A DNA stretch of 64,000 bases from a virus. The position numbers and the translations under genes were made by a program. The first letter of the stretch is position 1. Each line of letters opens with the position of its first letter. The DNA is taken from positions 1 through 64,000 of IMG/VR virus record IMGVR_UViG_3300044640_001495; one strand, 5' to 3'. The notes under the pieces are model-generated. The model was not told where the DNA came from. It made no database searches and was given only the letters and a program-made list of their open reading frames with translations. This document shows, piece by piece, positions 24,704 to 31,554 of the stretch.

Positions 24704-24907
24704 ATGGTAACAGGAAAAGTAAAATGGTTTAACGACGCCAAAGGTTTTGGATTCATTACTCCGGACGATGGTGGCGCAGACTTATTTGCTCACTTTTCAC
24801 AGATTAATTCGAGTGGCTTCAAGAGCCTACAAGAAGGACAAAGTGTAAGGTTTGAAGTGACTCAGGGTCAAAAAGGCGAGCAGGCTAGTAATATTCAAGC
24901 TGCCTAA
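24704..24907 (+). CDS. csp: Cold-shock domain protein
   Basis: The protein has 67 residues and both RNA-binding motifs: KGFGFITP (RNP1) and DLFAHFSQI (RNP2). The length and the start [14 protein letters not shown] match CspA. It is an RNA chaperone that could melt phage mRNA structure. It lies directly upstream of the tmRNA acceptor half, possibly in the same transcript. The leader is A-rich with AAGGAAA. Confidence 0.93.
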   Translation: MVTGKVKWFNDAKGFGFITPDDGGADLFAHFSQINSSGFKSLQEGQSVRFEVTQGQKGEQASNIQAA

Positions 24908-24914
24908 AAAATTG

Positions 24915-25262
24915 TTGTAGAAGTCTTAAAGTAAGGCATTCTGGACGCGGGTTCGACTCCCGCCAGGTCCACCATAAAGGAGATTAGTATGGATAACGAA
25001 TATAGTGCTCTAGTTGGCTTTATTGTTGTTATCGTAGTATTTGCTCTAGTCCTTTTATGATGGGCCTGCCATGGTTTCGACAGGGTGAGATAGGATAAAG
25101 ATCAACACGTGGGGTCACGTAAAATACAAAAAACGTAAATGCAAACGCAGATACATTCGACTTCAGCGCAATGAGCTTCACTGGAAACACTGTTTCCGGC
25201 AAAAGCAAAGTTGCTCTAGCTGCCTAAAAAACAGCGGTCCGAGGTAGTTATACCTTGTCATC
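24915..25262 (+). ncRNA. ssrA: Circularly permuted (two-piece) tmRNA
   Basis: The acceptor half comes first: T-arm GCGGG-TTCGACT-CCCGC (24947-24963), acceptor strand CAGGTCC and ACCA (24964-24974). The coding half starts with GGGCCTG (25062-25068), which pairs over all 7 positions (one G-U) with CAGGTCC, followed by the tmRNA signature TTCGACAGGG. The tag frame runs from the resume codon GCA at 25141 to TAA at 25227 and encodes 28 residues, starting ANADTFDF and ending in the proteolysis signal ALAA. A PK1-like hairpin (ACGTG-GGGT-CACGT) lies between. The order acceptor-spacer-coding is that of permuted ssrA genes. The outer ends (24915 and 25262) are estimates. Confidence 0.92.
24989..25060 (+). 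CDS. 23-aa membrane peptide inside the tmRNA intervening segment
   Basis: Between the two tmRNA halves lies AAAGGAG, 7 bases later an ATG, and 23 codons ending in TGA two bases before the coding half starts. The peptide MDNEYSALVGFIVVIVVFAL and three more residues is one hydrophobic helix with an acidic N-terminus. It fills the segment that is removed during maturation of a permuted tmRNA. Expression is unproven, but ribosome site, spacing and composition all look designed. Confidence 0.6.
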   Translation: MDNEYSALVGFIVVIVVFALVLL

Positions 25263-25273
25263 CAAAATAGCAG

Positions 25274-25298
25274 AACCCGCTTCGGCGGGTTTCTTTTT
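25274..25298 (+). terminator. Rho-independent terminator of the tmRNA
   Basis: AACCCGC-TTCG-GCGGGTT followed by TCTTTTT ends the tmRNA transcription unit. Confidence 0.92.
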
Positions 25299-25403
25299 GG
25301 CAATATTTCCAAATTATCGTCTCGAAGTTGTGCGTGTACGCACATGTTTTGTTTGAAAGTTCACGTATAATGGTAGGATCATATTATTTAAAAAGGAAAA
25401 ATT

Positions 25404-26300
25404 ATGACAACAACAATTACAATCAAAGACAAACCGATTAACGCAACCTATCAAAATGTTACAGGCCTAACAGGCGGAACCGGAACAGGTGCTGCTTTTG
25501 ATGTTACTAAAACAGACGGAGTATACTCTGTTGTTCTAGACAGTCTAGTAGCCAGTGCAGGATCGGGATACCTTGCTGGTGACACAATCACTCTTGCTGG
25601 TACGGCACTAGGCGGAGCGGCAGCTAACAACTTGATCGTTACTGTTGCTACAGTTGGCACTGCTGGTAAAATTGCTACGTTCGGTGTAGTAGGTACAGGT
25701 CGTGCTGGCGACGGCACAGTTGATATTACAGTTGATGTTACCGGTACTACAGGTATTGACACTTACACAATGGGAGGCGCAAGCACAGAGTTCACAACAA
25801 CTAAAACTGCTAGTAAAGTAACCTTGGCAAGTACCTTGATATCTAACATGGAATTTAATCTTGCTGATCACGAGCGTGTTGTATTCACAGACAAAGCTAT
25901 TGCCTATGATGCCGCAGGTCGTGCAGGTGATGTATACTCATTACTAGCAGCCGCACTTGGTACTGCTGATGTTACTAACGCATACAAAGGCATTGGCATT
26001 GATCTAGCCGACAAAGGTTGGACCAACAAACAATTGGCAGAAGCCCTATTAAACACAGACGTTTACAAAACAGACGCAGGTGGGGTTGGCAATGAAACTT
26101 TCATCAAGCACGTTTACAAAAACGTATTTGGCACTGATGCTGCATTGACACAGGTTACAGACTACACAGTATGGATGACTAACAATAACCTGTCACAAGC
26201 TGATGTTTTGGTTGCCGCAAGTGAGTTAGCAGCTTTTGAAACAACTATTGGGTTGGTCGGTTTAGCCACAACCGGCATTGAATATACTCCTGTTGTATAA
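25404..26300 (+). CDS. Beta-rich surface protein with C-terminal DUF4214-like domain
   Basis: The protein has 298 residues. The N-terminal 130 residues are Gly/Thr/Ala-rich with the repeat type GTGTGAAFDVT and GSGYLAGDTITLAGTALGG found in phage fibre proteins. The C-terminal part (VYSLLAAALGTADVTNAYKG, KQLAEALLNTDVY, FIKHVYKNVFG) resembles DUF4214, a helical domain of secreted and surface-anchored proteins. It has a good ribosome site and its own terminator, so it is a monocistronic and probably abundant product. It may be a virion decoration or a host-surface protein. Confidence 0.55.
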   Translation: MTTTITIKDKPINATYQNVTGLTGGTGTGAAFDVTKTDGVYSVVLDSLVASAGSGYLAGDTITLAGTALGGAAANNLIVTVATVGTAGKIATFGVVGTGRAGDGTVDITVDVTGTTGIDTYTMGGASTEFTTTKTASKVTLASTLISNMEFNLADHERVVFTDKAIAYDAAGRAGDVYSLLAAALGTADVTNAYKGIGIDLADKGWTNKQLAEALLNTDVYKTDAGGVGNETFIKHVYKNVFGTDAALTQVTDYTVWMTNNNLSQADVLVAASELAAFETTIGLVGLATTGIEYTPVV

Positions 26301-26318
26301 TTAATTACACGCCAAGAC

Positions 26319-26342
26319 AGGCTCTTCGGAGCCTTTTCTTTA
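26319..26342 (+). terminator. Rho-independent terminator
   Basis: AGGCTC-TTCG-GAGCCT is followed by TTTCTTT, just after the DUF4214-like gene. Confidence 0.9.
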
Positions 26343-26398
26343 TTAATTTTTTCTATTAGCGTCATTAAAATAATTATTGAAAAAACTATTAAAATTGC

Positions 26399-26427
26399 TT
26401 GACCTATAGGTTAAATAAACGTACAAT
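26399..26427 (+). promoter_or_regulatory. Composite promoter: sigma70 hexamers with a late box in the spacer
   Basis: TTGACC and TACAAT are 17 bases apart (a TATAAT overlaps 5 bases further on). The spacer contains GTTAAATA (26410-26417), a T4-type late box. It drives the peroxiredoxin operon. Confidence 0.55.
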
Positions 26428-26475
26428 ATAATATCAGTACAAACACTGAGTTTTTATCACACACAAGGAGAAGAT

Positions 26476-27015
26476 ATGAAAACAGTCGGACACAAATTAG
26501 AAAAATTCACAGTCACCGGCGTCAAGCCAGGACAACCAGAAGACGCTTTCTTTGACATTACAGAGAAGTCATTTGAAGGCAAGTGGAAAGTAATCGTTTA
26601 CTATCCAAAAGACTTTACATTTGTATGCCCAACAGAAATCGTAGCCTACGACAAATTGACAGGCGACTTTGCTGATCGTGATGCTGTATTGCTCACAGGT
26701 TCGACAGACAACGAGTTCTGTAAAGTTAGCTGGCAAACAGCTCACGCTGATTTGAAGAAGATCACACACAATCAGTTTGCCGACACACAACGTGGTGAGT
26801 TGAGCTTGATTGAACAGTTGGGCGTATTCTATGCACCTGCTGGTGCCGCACTTCGCGCAACATTCATTGTTGATCCAGACAACGTTATTCAACACGTTAC
26901 TGTCAACAACTTGAACGTTGGTCGTAGCCCAGAAGAAACTCTGCGTGTGTTGGATGCGCTACAAACCGGTGAGCTTTGCGCTTGTAACCGTACAGTTGGC
27001 GGCGAAACACTTTAA
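26476..27015 (+). CDS. Peroxiredoxin (AhpC/2-Cys type)
   Basis: The protein has 179 residues. The peroxidatic Cys51 lies in DFTFVCPTEIVAY, the conserved Arg in the segment ALRATFIVD, and C-terminal Cys168 and Cys170 (ELCACN) are candidate resolving residues. This layout matches the AhpC branch that partners AhpD. It reduces H2O2 and organic peroxides. It is followed with a one-base overlap by a DUF2061 gene and then an AhpD-like gene, so the operon is an antioxidant set. Confidence 0.92.
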   Translation: MKTVGHKLEKFTVTGVKPGQPEDAFFDITEKSFEGKWKVIVYYPKDFTFVCPTEIVAYDKLTGDFADRDAVLLTGSTDNEFCKVSWQTAHADLKKITHNQFADTQRGELSLIEQLGVFYAPAGAALRATFIVDPDNVIQHVTVNNLNVGRSPEETLRVLDALQTGELCACNRTVGGETL

Positions 27016-27215
27016 TGGAAACTAGGACAAGGACCTTGGTCAAGACCATCATCTATAGGATTTGGGTCTTATGCTCAACCTATGTGATGTTGTTGGTAAC
27101 AGGACAAAGTTTAACACAGGCCCTTGTTCCTACAATCATTATAAATTGTGTCTGGATGACATCATACTATTTGTATGATAGACTTTGGGCACGTATTAAA
27201 TGGGGACGAAAATGA
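27015..27215 (+). CDS. DUF2061 small membrane protein
   Basis: The 66-residue protein has the DUF2061 pattern: TRTLVKTIIYRIWVLCSTYV, then two membrane helices and a C-terminal YYLYDRLWARIKWG. The family is found in many bacteria, sometimes near sulfur or redox genes, and its function is unknown. It is tightly coupled to both neighbours (1-base and 4-base overlaps), which suggests a role in peroxide defence or co-regulated membrane stress. Confidence 0.8.
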   Translation: METRTRTLVKTIIYRIWVLCSTYVMLLVTGQSLTQALVPTIIINCVWMTSYYLYDRLWARIKWGRK

Positions 27216-27718
27216 GTTTTATTGAAACAGTAAAAGGCGCATTGCCAGACTACGCAAAAGACACCAAGTTAAATATTGACGCTGTGTTTGTGCGTAGTAC
27301 ATTGGATGCTGATGTTGCTATGGGTTGTGCCGTGGCCGCACTCGCCGCAACTGGCAACGGTAAGGTGTTAAGCATATTGTTAGCAGATGCGCCAGTACAC
27401 GCAGAGTCAGCAATGACAGCGGCGAGCATTATGGCACAGAACAACGTCTGGTATCCCTACGTTGAGATGGCCGATGATCCTGCTCTAAAAGGCCTGCCAG
27501 CACAGTTACGCATGAATGCCATTGCCAGTCACGGTGGAACAACCAAGAGCAACTTTGAGGCATTTAGTTTGGCCGCAAGTATTGTAGGCAAGTGCCACTT
27601 CTGTGTTAAGGCACATTACGAAACGCTCAAGCAAGAAGGCTACACTGTAGAACAGCTTCGTGATATTGGCCGCATTGCCAGTGTGATGAATTCGGTGGCA
27701 AAAGTGTTAAACAGCTAA
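27212..27718 (+). CDS. AhpD-like alkylhydroperoxidase
   Basis: The start at 27212 (MSFIETVKGALPDYAKDTKL) overlaps the preceding gene as ATGA. The 168 residues include the AhpD catalytic set: Glu116, Cys128, Cys131 and His135 in the pattern E-x11-CxxCxxxH (KCHFCVKAHYETL). AhpD reduces AhpC through its CxxC pair. Having both in one phage operon indicates a self-contained peroxide reductase module. Confidence 0.9.
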   Translation: MSFIETVKGALPDYAKDTKLNIDAVFVRSTLDADVAMGCAVAALAATGNGKVLSILLADAPVHAESAMTAASIMAQNNVWYPYVEMADDPALKGLPAQLRMNAIASHGGTTKSNFEAFSLAASIVGKCHFCVKAHYETLKQEGYTVEQLRDIGRIASVMNSVAKVLNS

Positions 27719-27723
27719 ACTAG

Positions 27724-27775
27724 TTGACAAGAGTTAGCGATTACTGTATTATAGCAGTAATCGCTTTTCTTTTGG
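27724..27775 (+). promoter_or_regulatory. Early promoter embedded in a terminator hairpin
   Basis: TTGACA (27724-27729) and TATTAT (27747-27752) are 17 bases apart. The -10 box is also the loop of a 10-bp hairpin (27737-27746 with 27755-27764) followed by TTTTCTTTT, which can terminate the ahpD transcript. The same bases therefore end one operon and start the next. Confidence 0.7.
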
Positions 27776-27782
27776 AGAAATT

Positions 27783-28202
27783 ATGTTAGAGTGTTTGATT
27801 GTAGGTGATAGTATAGCAGTGGGCACACACATGTTTGCCAAAGAATGTACTCTTGTAGGCAAGGGAGGAATCAATACTTGGCAGTGGAATCGTGATTATC
27901 TAAAAAATGATTTAACCGCCAATACCGTTATTATAAGTTTAGGAAGTAATGATCATAAACATATACATACAGAAGCAGAGTTGTTAAAGATGCGTGACAA
28001 AATAAAAGGCAAACGTGTGTTTTGGATTTTGCCAGCTGGCAATCTTAAAGCAAGTCAAGTTAATATAAACTATATTCAACTAACAATAAAAGAAATTGCT
28101 AACAAATACGGCGATACTGTGTTGCCAATTACCAAATTGCAACCAGACGGCATACATCCAAGTTGGGCTGGATATAAACAACTAGCAGAACAGATAAAAT
28201 AA
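27783..28202 (+). CDS. SGNH-family hydrolase/esterase
   Basis: The protein has 139 residues. The four SGNH blocks are visible: GDSIA (Ser), a Gly near GKGGINTW, SLGSNDHKH (Asn) and PDGIHPSWAGY (Asp and His). It is shorter than typical family members. SGNH enzymes deacetylate or hydrolyse esters on polysaccharides or lipids. TTGGAG precedes the start, and it is the first gene after an early promoter. Confidence 0.82.
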   Translation: MLECLIVGDSIAVGTHMFAKECTLVGKGGINTWQWNRDYLKNDLTANTVIISLGSNDHKHIHTEAELLKMRDKIKGKRVFWILPAGNLKASQVNINYIQLTIKEIANKYGDTVLPITKLQPDGIHPSWAGYKQLAEQIK

Positions 28203-28246
28203 AATCTGTCGAACACAATACAGCTAAGTAAAACACAAGGAATATC

Positions 28247-28615
28247 ATGATTATAGAAATTAAACTAGGGCCAGATTTAACATTGGCATTTGAAGAGCCG
28301 GCAAATGATATGGGAATCGGCATTACTGCCAGTATCACTGCCATGCCAGTGCTTGACGATATAGCCAACCAGCTCTATTTCAAAGTAGATACCGGACCAA
28401 AACTTCGGTGTCGGACCGGCAACGGCAATTATCCCGAAGACATGCCAAACAGGAACAAAGCTGACAATCACGTCAGTTGGAGACTGGCGCAACACGAAGC
28501 TCGTTTATGGCAAATTGGTGGACAACCTTATCTAGGAATTGATCATCCAGACTACCAATATGAAATTGCCTTGACTGCAGAGCAGAGTGAGATATTCAGC
28601 AAGAGGTTTCCATAA
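28247..28615 (+). CDS. Hypothetical protein, 122 aa
   Basis: The protein is mixed alpha/beta with a C-terminal block WRLAQHEARLWQIGGQPYLG followed by a short helix. I recognise no family. No membrane segment or signal is seen. AAGGAA lies before the start, so it probably shares the transcript of the SGNH gene. Confidence 0.5.
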   Translation: MIIEIKLGPDLTLAFEEPANDMGIGITASITAMPVLDDIANQLYFKVDTGPKLRCRTGNGNYPEDMPNRNKADNHVSWRLAQHEARLWQIGGQPYLGIDHPDYQYEIALTAEQSEIFSKRFP

Positions 28616-28651
28616 GGCGTTATTCTTTGCAATAAATTGAATTGTAGGCAG

Positions 28652-28680
28652 TTGACAACCTCTAAACTAGATGCTATACT
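28652..28680 (+). promoter_or_regulatory. Early sigma70-type promoter
   Basis: TTGACA and TATACT are 17 bases apart. The leader before the next gene contains a strong GGAGG site. Confidence 0.75.
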
Positions 28681-28719
28681 AGTCGTATAGTTTAACAAGT
28701 TTGGAGGTTTCTTTTGACA

Positions 28720-29109
28720 ATGCATCTAGAAGGTCCGTGGCTTAGTACCACTGGCAAACCCAAAGGCAAGCAAAAGTTTGCATCAGCAGAACACGCAAGA
28801 AAGGCCCGTGAATTGAACGAATCGTGGAAAGAACTACAGAAGAAATGGGCTGTAGAGATTGAAGATAAGAAACGAACTCGTGGGCTGGCGGCAGAATCTT
28901 TGAGCAAATCATACTCACTGAAGATTCCTGAGGGCCGCAATACCACTGCACATATCAAAAGTGTGGATACCGGCGGCAATGCTGTGTTAAAAGCCAGTCC
29001 AATCTACACTGGAACCAAAGTCAAAGGCATTGCGACAATGCACAAGAGCAACGCTGTGCCTGTGTTCAGTGATGAAGAAGCACAAGATATCTCCAAAATG
29101 CGTCGATAA
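28720..29109 (+). CDS. Conserved phage protein (HKSNAVPVF family)
   Basis: The ATG at 28720 (MHLEGPWLSTTGKPKGKQKF) is used; a TTG at 28714 has better spacing to GGAGG and cannot be excluded. The 129 residues are basic and include LPEGR-like and GIATMHKSNAVPVFSDEEAQ motifs, which I recall from an uncharacterised protein common to marine T4-like phages. The basic helical N-terminus suggests nucleic-acid or ribosome contact; the function is unknown. Confidence 0.65.
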   Translation: MHLEGPWLSTTGKPKGKQKFASAEHARKARELNESWKELQKKWAVEIEDKKRTRGLAAESLSKSYSLKIPEGRNTTAHIKSVDTGGNAVLKASPIYTGTKVKGIATMHKSNAVPVFSDEEAQDISKMRR

Positions 29110-29114
29110 TCACC

Positions 29115-29400
29115 AGTTTCTCGGGAGATAACGCAAGTATGAGGTATATATTAAACGTTTCGCAAAGAAACTAAGATAGTTGGTTAGATGAAAATGTCAA
29201 AAGCATGGAAGTTTAGCCCGCGGGTCTTGGCCAATGAGAAACCCGTATTTTCGGGATGCCAAGGGTCGCCAAAGGTACTAAGAGTTATGAACTTAGTGGC
29301 TAATGGAGACAACTACACGAAAGTAGGGTTCTTTCAGAGCCTCGTGAAGTTAACTCCCTTTATGTAATGTAATCTGAACTTTGGATTACACCAAGTCAAA
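29115..29400 (+). ncRNA. Candidate structured RNA or long leader before sleB-like gene
   Basis: This 300-base gap holds no credible ORF but many nested stems: CTTGGC (29226) with GCCAAG (29258) around CCCG/CGGG; CTAAG (29278) with CTTAG (29292); CTAC (29313) with GTAG (29323); and TGTAATC (29368) with GATTACA (29384) just before AAAGGAGG. I do not match it to a known riboswitch, intron or RNase P. It may be an independent RNA or a regulatory 5' UTR that exposes the ribosome site of the lysin gene. Confidence 0.5.
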
Positions 29401-29409
29401 GGAGGACTT

Positions 29410-29955
29410 ATGGAAAAATTTATTAGATTTACCACCTATGTTATAGGTTTAATTGTAGTATGCCTATTGGTGCAGAATGTAACTTTTGCCAAAATGGAAA
29501 AGCTACGTGAGGGTCAGATGTTATCATCGCCCGACATTGTGTCAATTAAAACTAGAGAACGACAACTAGAATGCCTAGCGATGAATATCTATCGCGAAGC
29601 AGGACACGAAAACTTTGAAGGCAAAGTAGCAGTGGCACAGGTCACCATGAACAGGGCGTCTCATCCCTCGTTCCCAAAAGATGTCTGTGCAGTTGTTTTT
29701 CAAAAGTCAGTAGTGATAGACAGAGTCATTTGCCAATTCTCATGGTATTGTGACACTGCGCACAAAGCTAGACCTATTAACCAATCGGCTTACAACGAAA
29801 GTATGGCTGTGGCTAAAAAGGTATTATTGGAAGGTTTCAGACTTGACGTAATGAAAGAAGCATTGTATTATCATGCTAACTATGTCAATCCGCAATGGAA
29901 TCTAGAAAAAATTGGAACAATCGGCAATCATATCTTTTACAGAGGAAAGAAATAA
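29410..29955 (+). CDS. SleB-type cell wall hydrolase (Hydrolase_2)
   Basis: The 181-residue protein has an N-terminal membrane or signal segment (residues 6-26), then the SleB core: LECLAMNIYREAGHENFEGK (catalytic Glu), VAVAQVTMNRASHPSFPKDV, CAVVFQ, and FSWYCD. Members are muramidase/transglycosylase-like and serve as phage endolysins. With the N-terminal segment it could be a signal-anchor-release endolysin. The next gene encodes a small membrane protein that may act as its holin. Confidence 0.87.
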   Translation: MEKFIRFTTYVIGLIVVCLLVQNVTFAKMEKLREGQMLSSPDIVSIKTRERQLECLAMNIYREAGHENFEGKVAVAQVTMNRASHPSFPKDVCAVVFQKSVVIDRVICQFSWYCDTAHKARPINQSAYNESMAVAKKVLLEGFRLDVMKEALYYHANYVNPQWNLEKIGTIGNHIFYRGKK

Positions 29956-29956
29956 A

Positions 29957-30292
29957 ATGGTAGACTTCAACAAATTTAATCCGCTGCCTCATTTTGAAAA
30001 TCTTCAAGAGTTCAAAACCTGGGCTACCGCCAAAGTCAGCCACATTTCGGCAGAGACATTTGGTTGGCTAGCAGTCATTGTACTACACGCTGCCACTGTT
30101 CCTAGTCTGTTCGCTGTAATGAGTGGGTTAACTGACAAGATGCCCGCAGTGGATCTTGTGTTGTTATGCTGGGGCGGCCTAACCCTGTTATTTGTCAAAG
30201 CCACAGTGCAAAAAGACATGCTCAACGTAGTCACTATTGGATTTGGATTTATTGTCCAAGCAGTAATGATGGCGCTAATCTTCTTCAAATAA
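29957..30292 (+). CDS. Small integral membrane protein, holin candidate
   Basis: The ATG at 29957 lies one base after the sleB-like stop. The 111 residues contain three hydrophobic helices (LAVIVLHAATVPSLFAVMSG, VLLCWGGLTLLFV, VVTIGFGFIVQAVMMALIFF) after a soluble 40-residue N-terminus. Position next to an endolysin and topology suit a class I holin. I recall similar proteins in marine T4-like phages. Confidence 0.6.
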   Translation: MVDFNKFNPLPHFENLQEFKTWATAKVSHISAETFGWLAVIVLHAATVPSLFAVMSGLTDKMPAVDLVLLCWGGLTLLFVKATVQKDMLNVVTIGFGFIVQAVMMALIFFK

Positions 30293-30309
30293 ATTGGTTA
30301 AGCACCCGG

Positions 30310-30338
30310 TTGACATTGAGCAGCCGTGGTGCTATACT
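30310..30338 (+). promoter_or_regulatory. Early promoter with -35 box in a hairpin loop
   Basis: TTGACA and TATACT are 17 bases apart. The -35 element lies in the loop of an imperfect hairpin (AGCACCCGG with CCGTGGTGCT, 30301-30333), which could act as an operator or terminator. Confidence 0.7.
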
Positions 30339-30372
30339 TATTATATCGTTAACACACACAGAAAGGTACACG

Positions 30373-30852
30373 ATGAAAAAGGCAATTCTAGTAGGCTTAC
30401 TTGCAACAGCTATTACAGGCTGTTCGTCAATGAAAGATATTCCAGAGCGCAAGACATTTGCTCAACCTGGTTGGTATCAAAGTTGCGCACAGGAAGGCGT
30501 TAAAGGTTGGTTCTGGTGGAGTGAAGATTATGTCTATGCCTGCGGTGCAGGAGACAGTAATTACGCTCAGGCAGCAGAAGAACAAATGGATGCGATTGCA
30601 ATGAACAACTTTGCAAAACGTATCAATGGTACAGTTAATAGCGAAACATCTATTGACATTGTCAACGACAAGAAAACAACTCGTACCAAGATTACCTACA
30701 AGGTAGAAGACACCGCCATCCGCCGTCATGTGAAAAGTGAACGCGGACACTTTACTATGGCCGGAAAACATTATACTTTTGTTCGTCTTGAGATGAAGAA
30801 GGCTACATTCGATCAATTGATCGCTGAAGCTCAGACCAAGCGAGCTCAATAA
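30373..30852 (+). CDS. Lipoprotein, LPP20-like
   Basis: The start at 30373 follows AAAGGT. The 159 residues begin with a lipoprotein signal, lipobox ITGC (Cys16), followed by a domain with W-Y and A-rich helices (WYQSCAQEG, QAAEEQMDAIAMNNFAKRIN) similar to the LPP20 lipoprotein family. It would be an outer-membrane lipoprotein. It opens a run of three exported proteins upstream of the curli operon. Confidence 0.65.
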   Translation: MKKAILVGLLATAITGCSSMKDIPERKTFAQPGWYQSCAQEGVKGWFWWSEDYVYACGAGDSNYAQAAEEQMDAIAMNNFAKRINGTVNSETSIDIVNDKKTTRTKITYKVEDTAIRRHVKSERGHFTMAGKHYTFVRLEMKKATFDQLIAEAQTKRAQ

Positions 30853-31187
30853 TGAAGGCTCTGGTCATTACAGTAGTTCCTGCACTGGCATTATTGGCGC
30901 TAACAGGCTGCGGATCTGCATCAAAAGTTGTTGCTCAGAAACCGCAGTACTGTCATACTAGTCAAACTATTACTACTCATAACAAAGAAACAGTAGATAG
31001 CAAGACTGTGTTAGAATGCACAGACGACGATATCAAACGAATTACCACGGCAAGGTTAGGTATGTCAACTAACTGCGGTGAATTTACTTATTGGATGCAG
31101 ATTGGAGGAAGAGATGTTCAACGCAAAGGCGTCAGTTGTCAAAAAATGGATGGTGGCTGGGAAATTGTTAATACTGGTCGTAACTAG
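30852..31187 (+). CDS. Small lipoprotein, 111 aa
   Basis: The signal ends in LTGC (Cys20), a good lipobox. The mature part has five further Cys residues (YCHTS, LECTDD, NCGEF, VSCQK), probably disulphide-bonded in the periplasm. The start overlaps the previous stop by one base. I recognise no family. It overlaps the next gene by 74 bases. Confidence 0.6.
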   Translation: MKALVITVVPALALLALTGCGSASKVVAQKPQYCHTSQTITTHNKETVDSKTVLECTDDDIKRITTARLGMSTNCGEFTYWMQIGGRDVQRKGVSCQKMDGGWEIVNTGRN

Positions 31188-31545
31188 TCCAGCATTGGCT
31201 AATGACATCAGTAATCCTAGATTTTTCGAATATCGCTCAGGTTCGTTTATTAATGAAGTTGCGCAAATATCTTTTGGATGGTTCAAAACTTTGGACAATG
31301 ATCAAAAAGATTCTTACACCCAGGCGCTGTATCATGCCGTGATGTTTGCCGAAAATGGACAGGCTGTTGAATGGTACAAACGTGATGCTAGTGGTGTTGC
31401 AGTGCCTGTGATGACATGGCCCACTGGATCGGGATATTGTAGGAGGATGCATGTGCAGGCCATAGCTTATGGTGTGCAGAGAACATTGAGTAGCACAGCC
31501 TGTTTCTCAAATGCGAGCAGTAATTGGCGTTGGATAAGGGAATAA
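31114..31545 (+). CDS. Exported surface-antigen-like protein (RT0821/Lpp0805 type)
   Basis: The ATG at 31114, with GGAGGA before it, gives a 143-residue protein whose signal peptide ends near PALA. The mature part (DNDQKDSYTQALYHAVMFAE, VEWYKRDASGVAVPVMTWPT, GYCRRMHVQAIAYG) resembles the RT0821/Lpp0805 surface protein family with its W-x and CR motifs. Such proteins are common in alphaproteobacteria. It overlaps the upstream lipoprotein gene in another frame. Confidence 0.6.
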   Translation: MFNAKASVVKKWMVAGKLLILVVTSPALANDISNPRFFEYRSGSFINEVAQISFGWFKTLDNDQKDSYTQALYHAVMFAENGQAVEWYKRDASGVAVPVMTWPTGSGYCRRMHVQAIAYGVQRTLSSTACFSNASSNWRWIRE

Positions 31546-31548
31546 ATA
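31541..31548 (+). promoter_or_regulatory. T4-type late box (AATAAATA), leaderless spacing
   Basis: The box overlaps the stop of the surface-antigen-like gene and ends 6 bases before the ATG at 31555, so the predicted leader is one base. Confidence 0.6.
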
Positions 31549-31554
31549 TTACAC

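Noticed and set aside
29115-29400. Group I/II intron, RNase P RNA or known riboswitch
   Set aside because: I looked for the GAGGAAAGUC core of RNase P, group I P7/P3 signatures, a group II domain V and common riboswitch cores and found none; recorded only as an unknown structured RNA.
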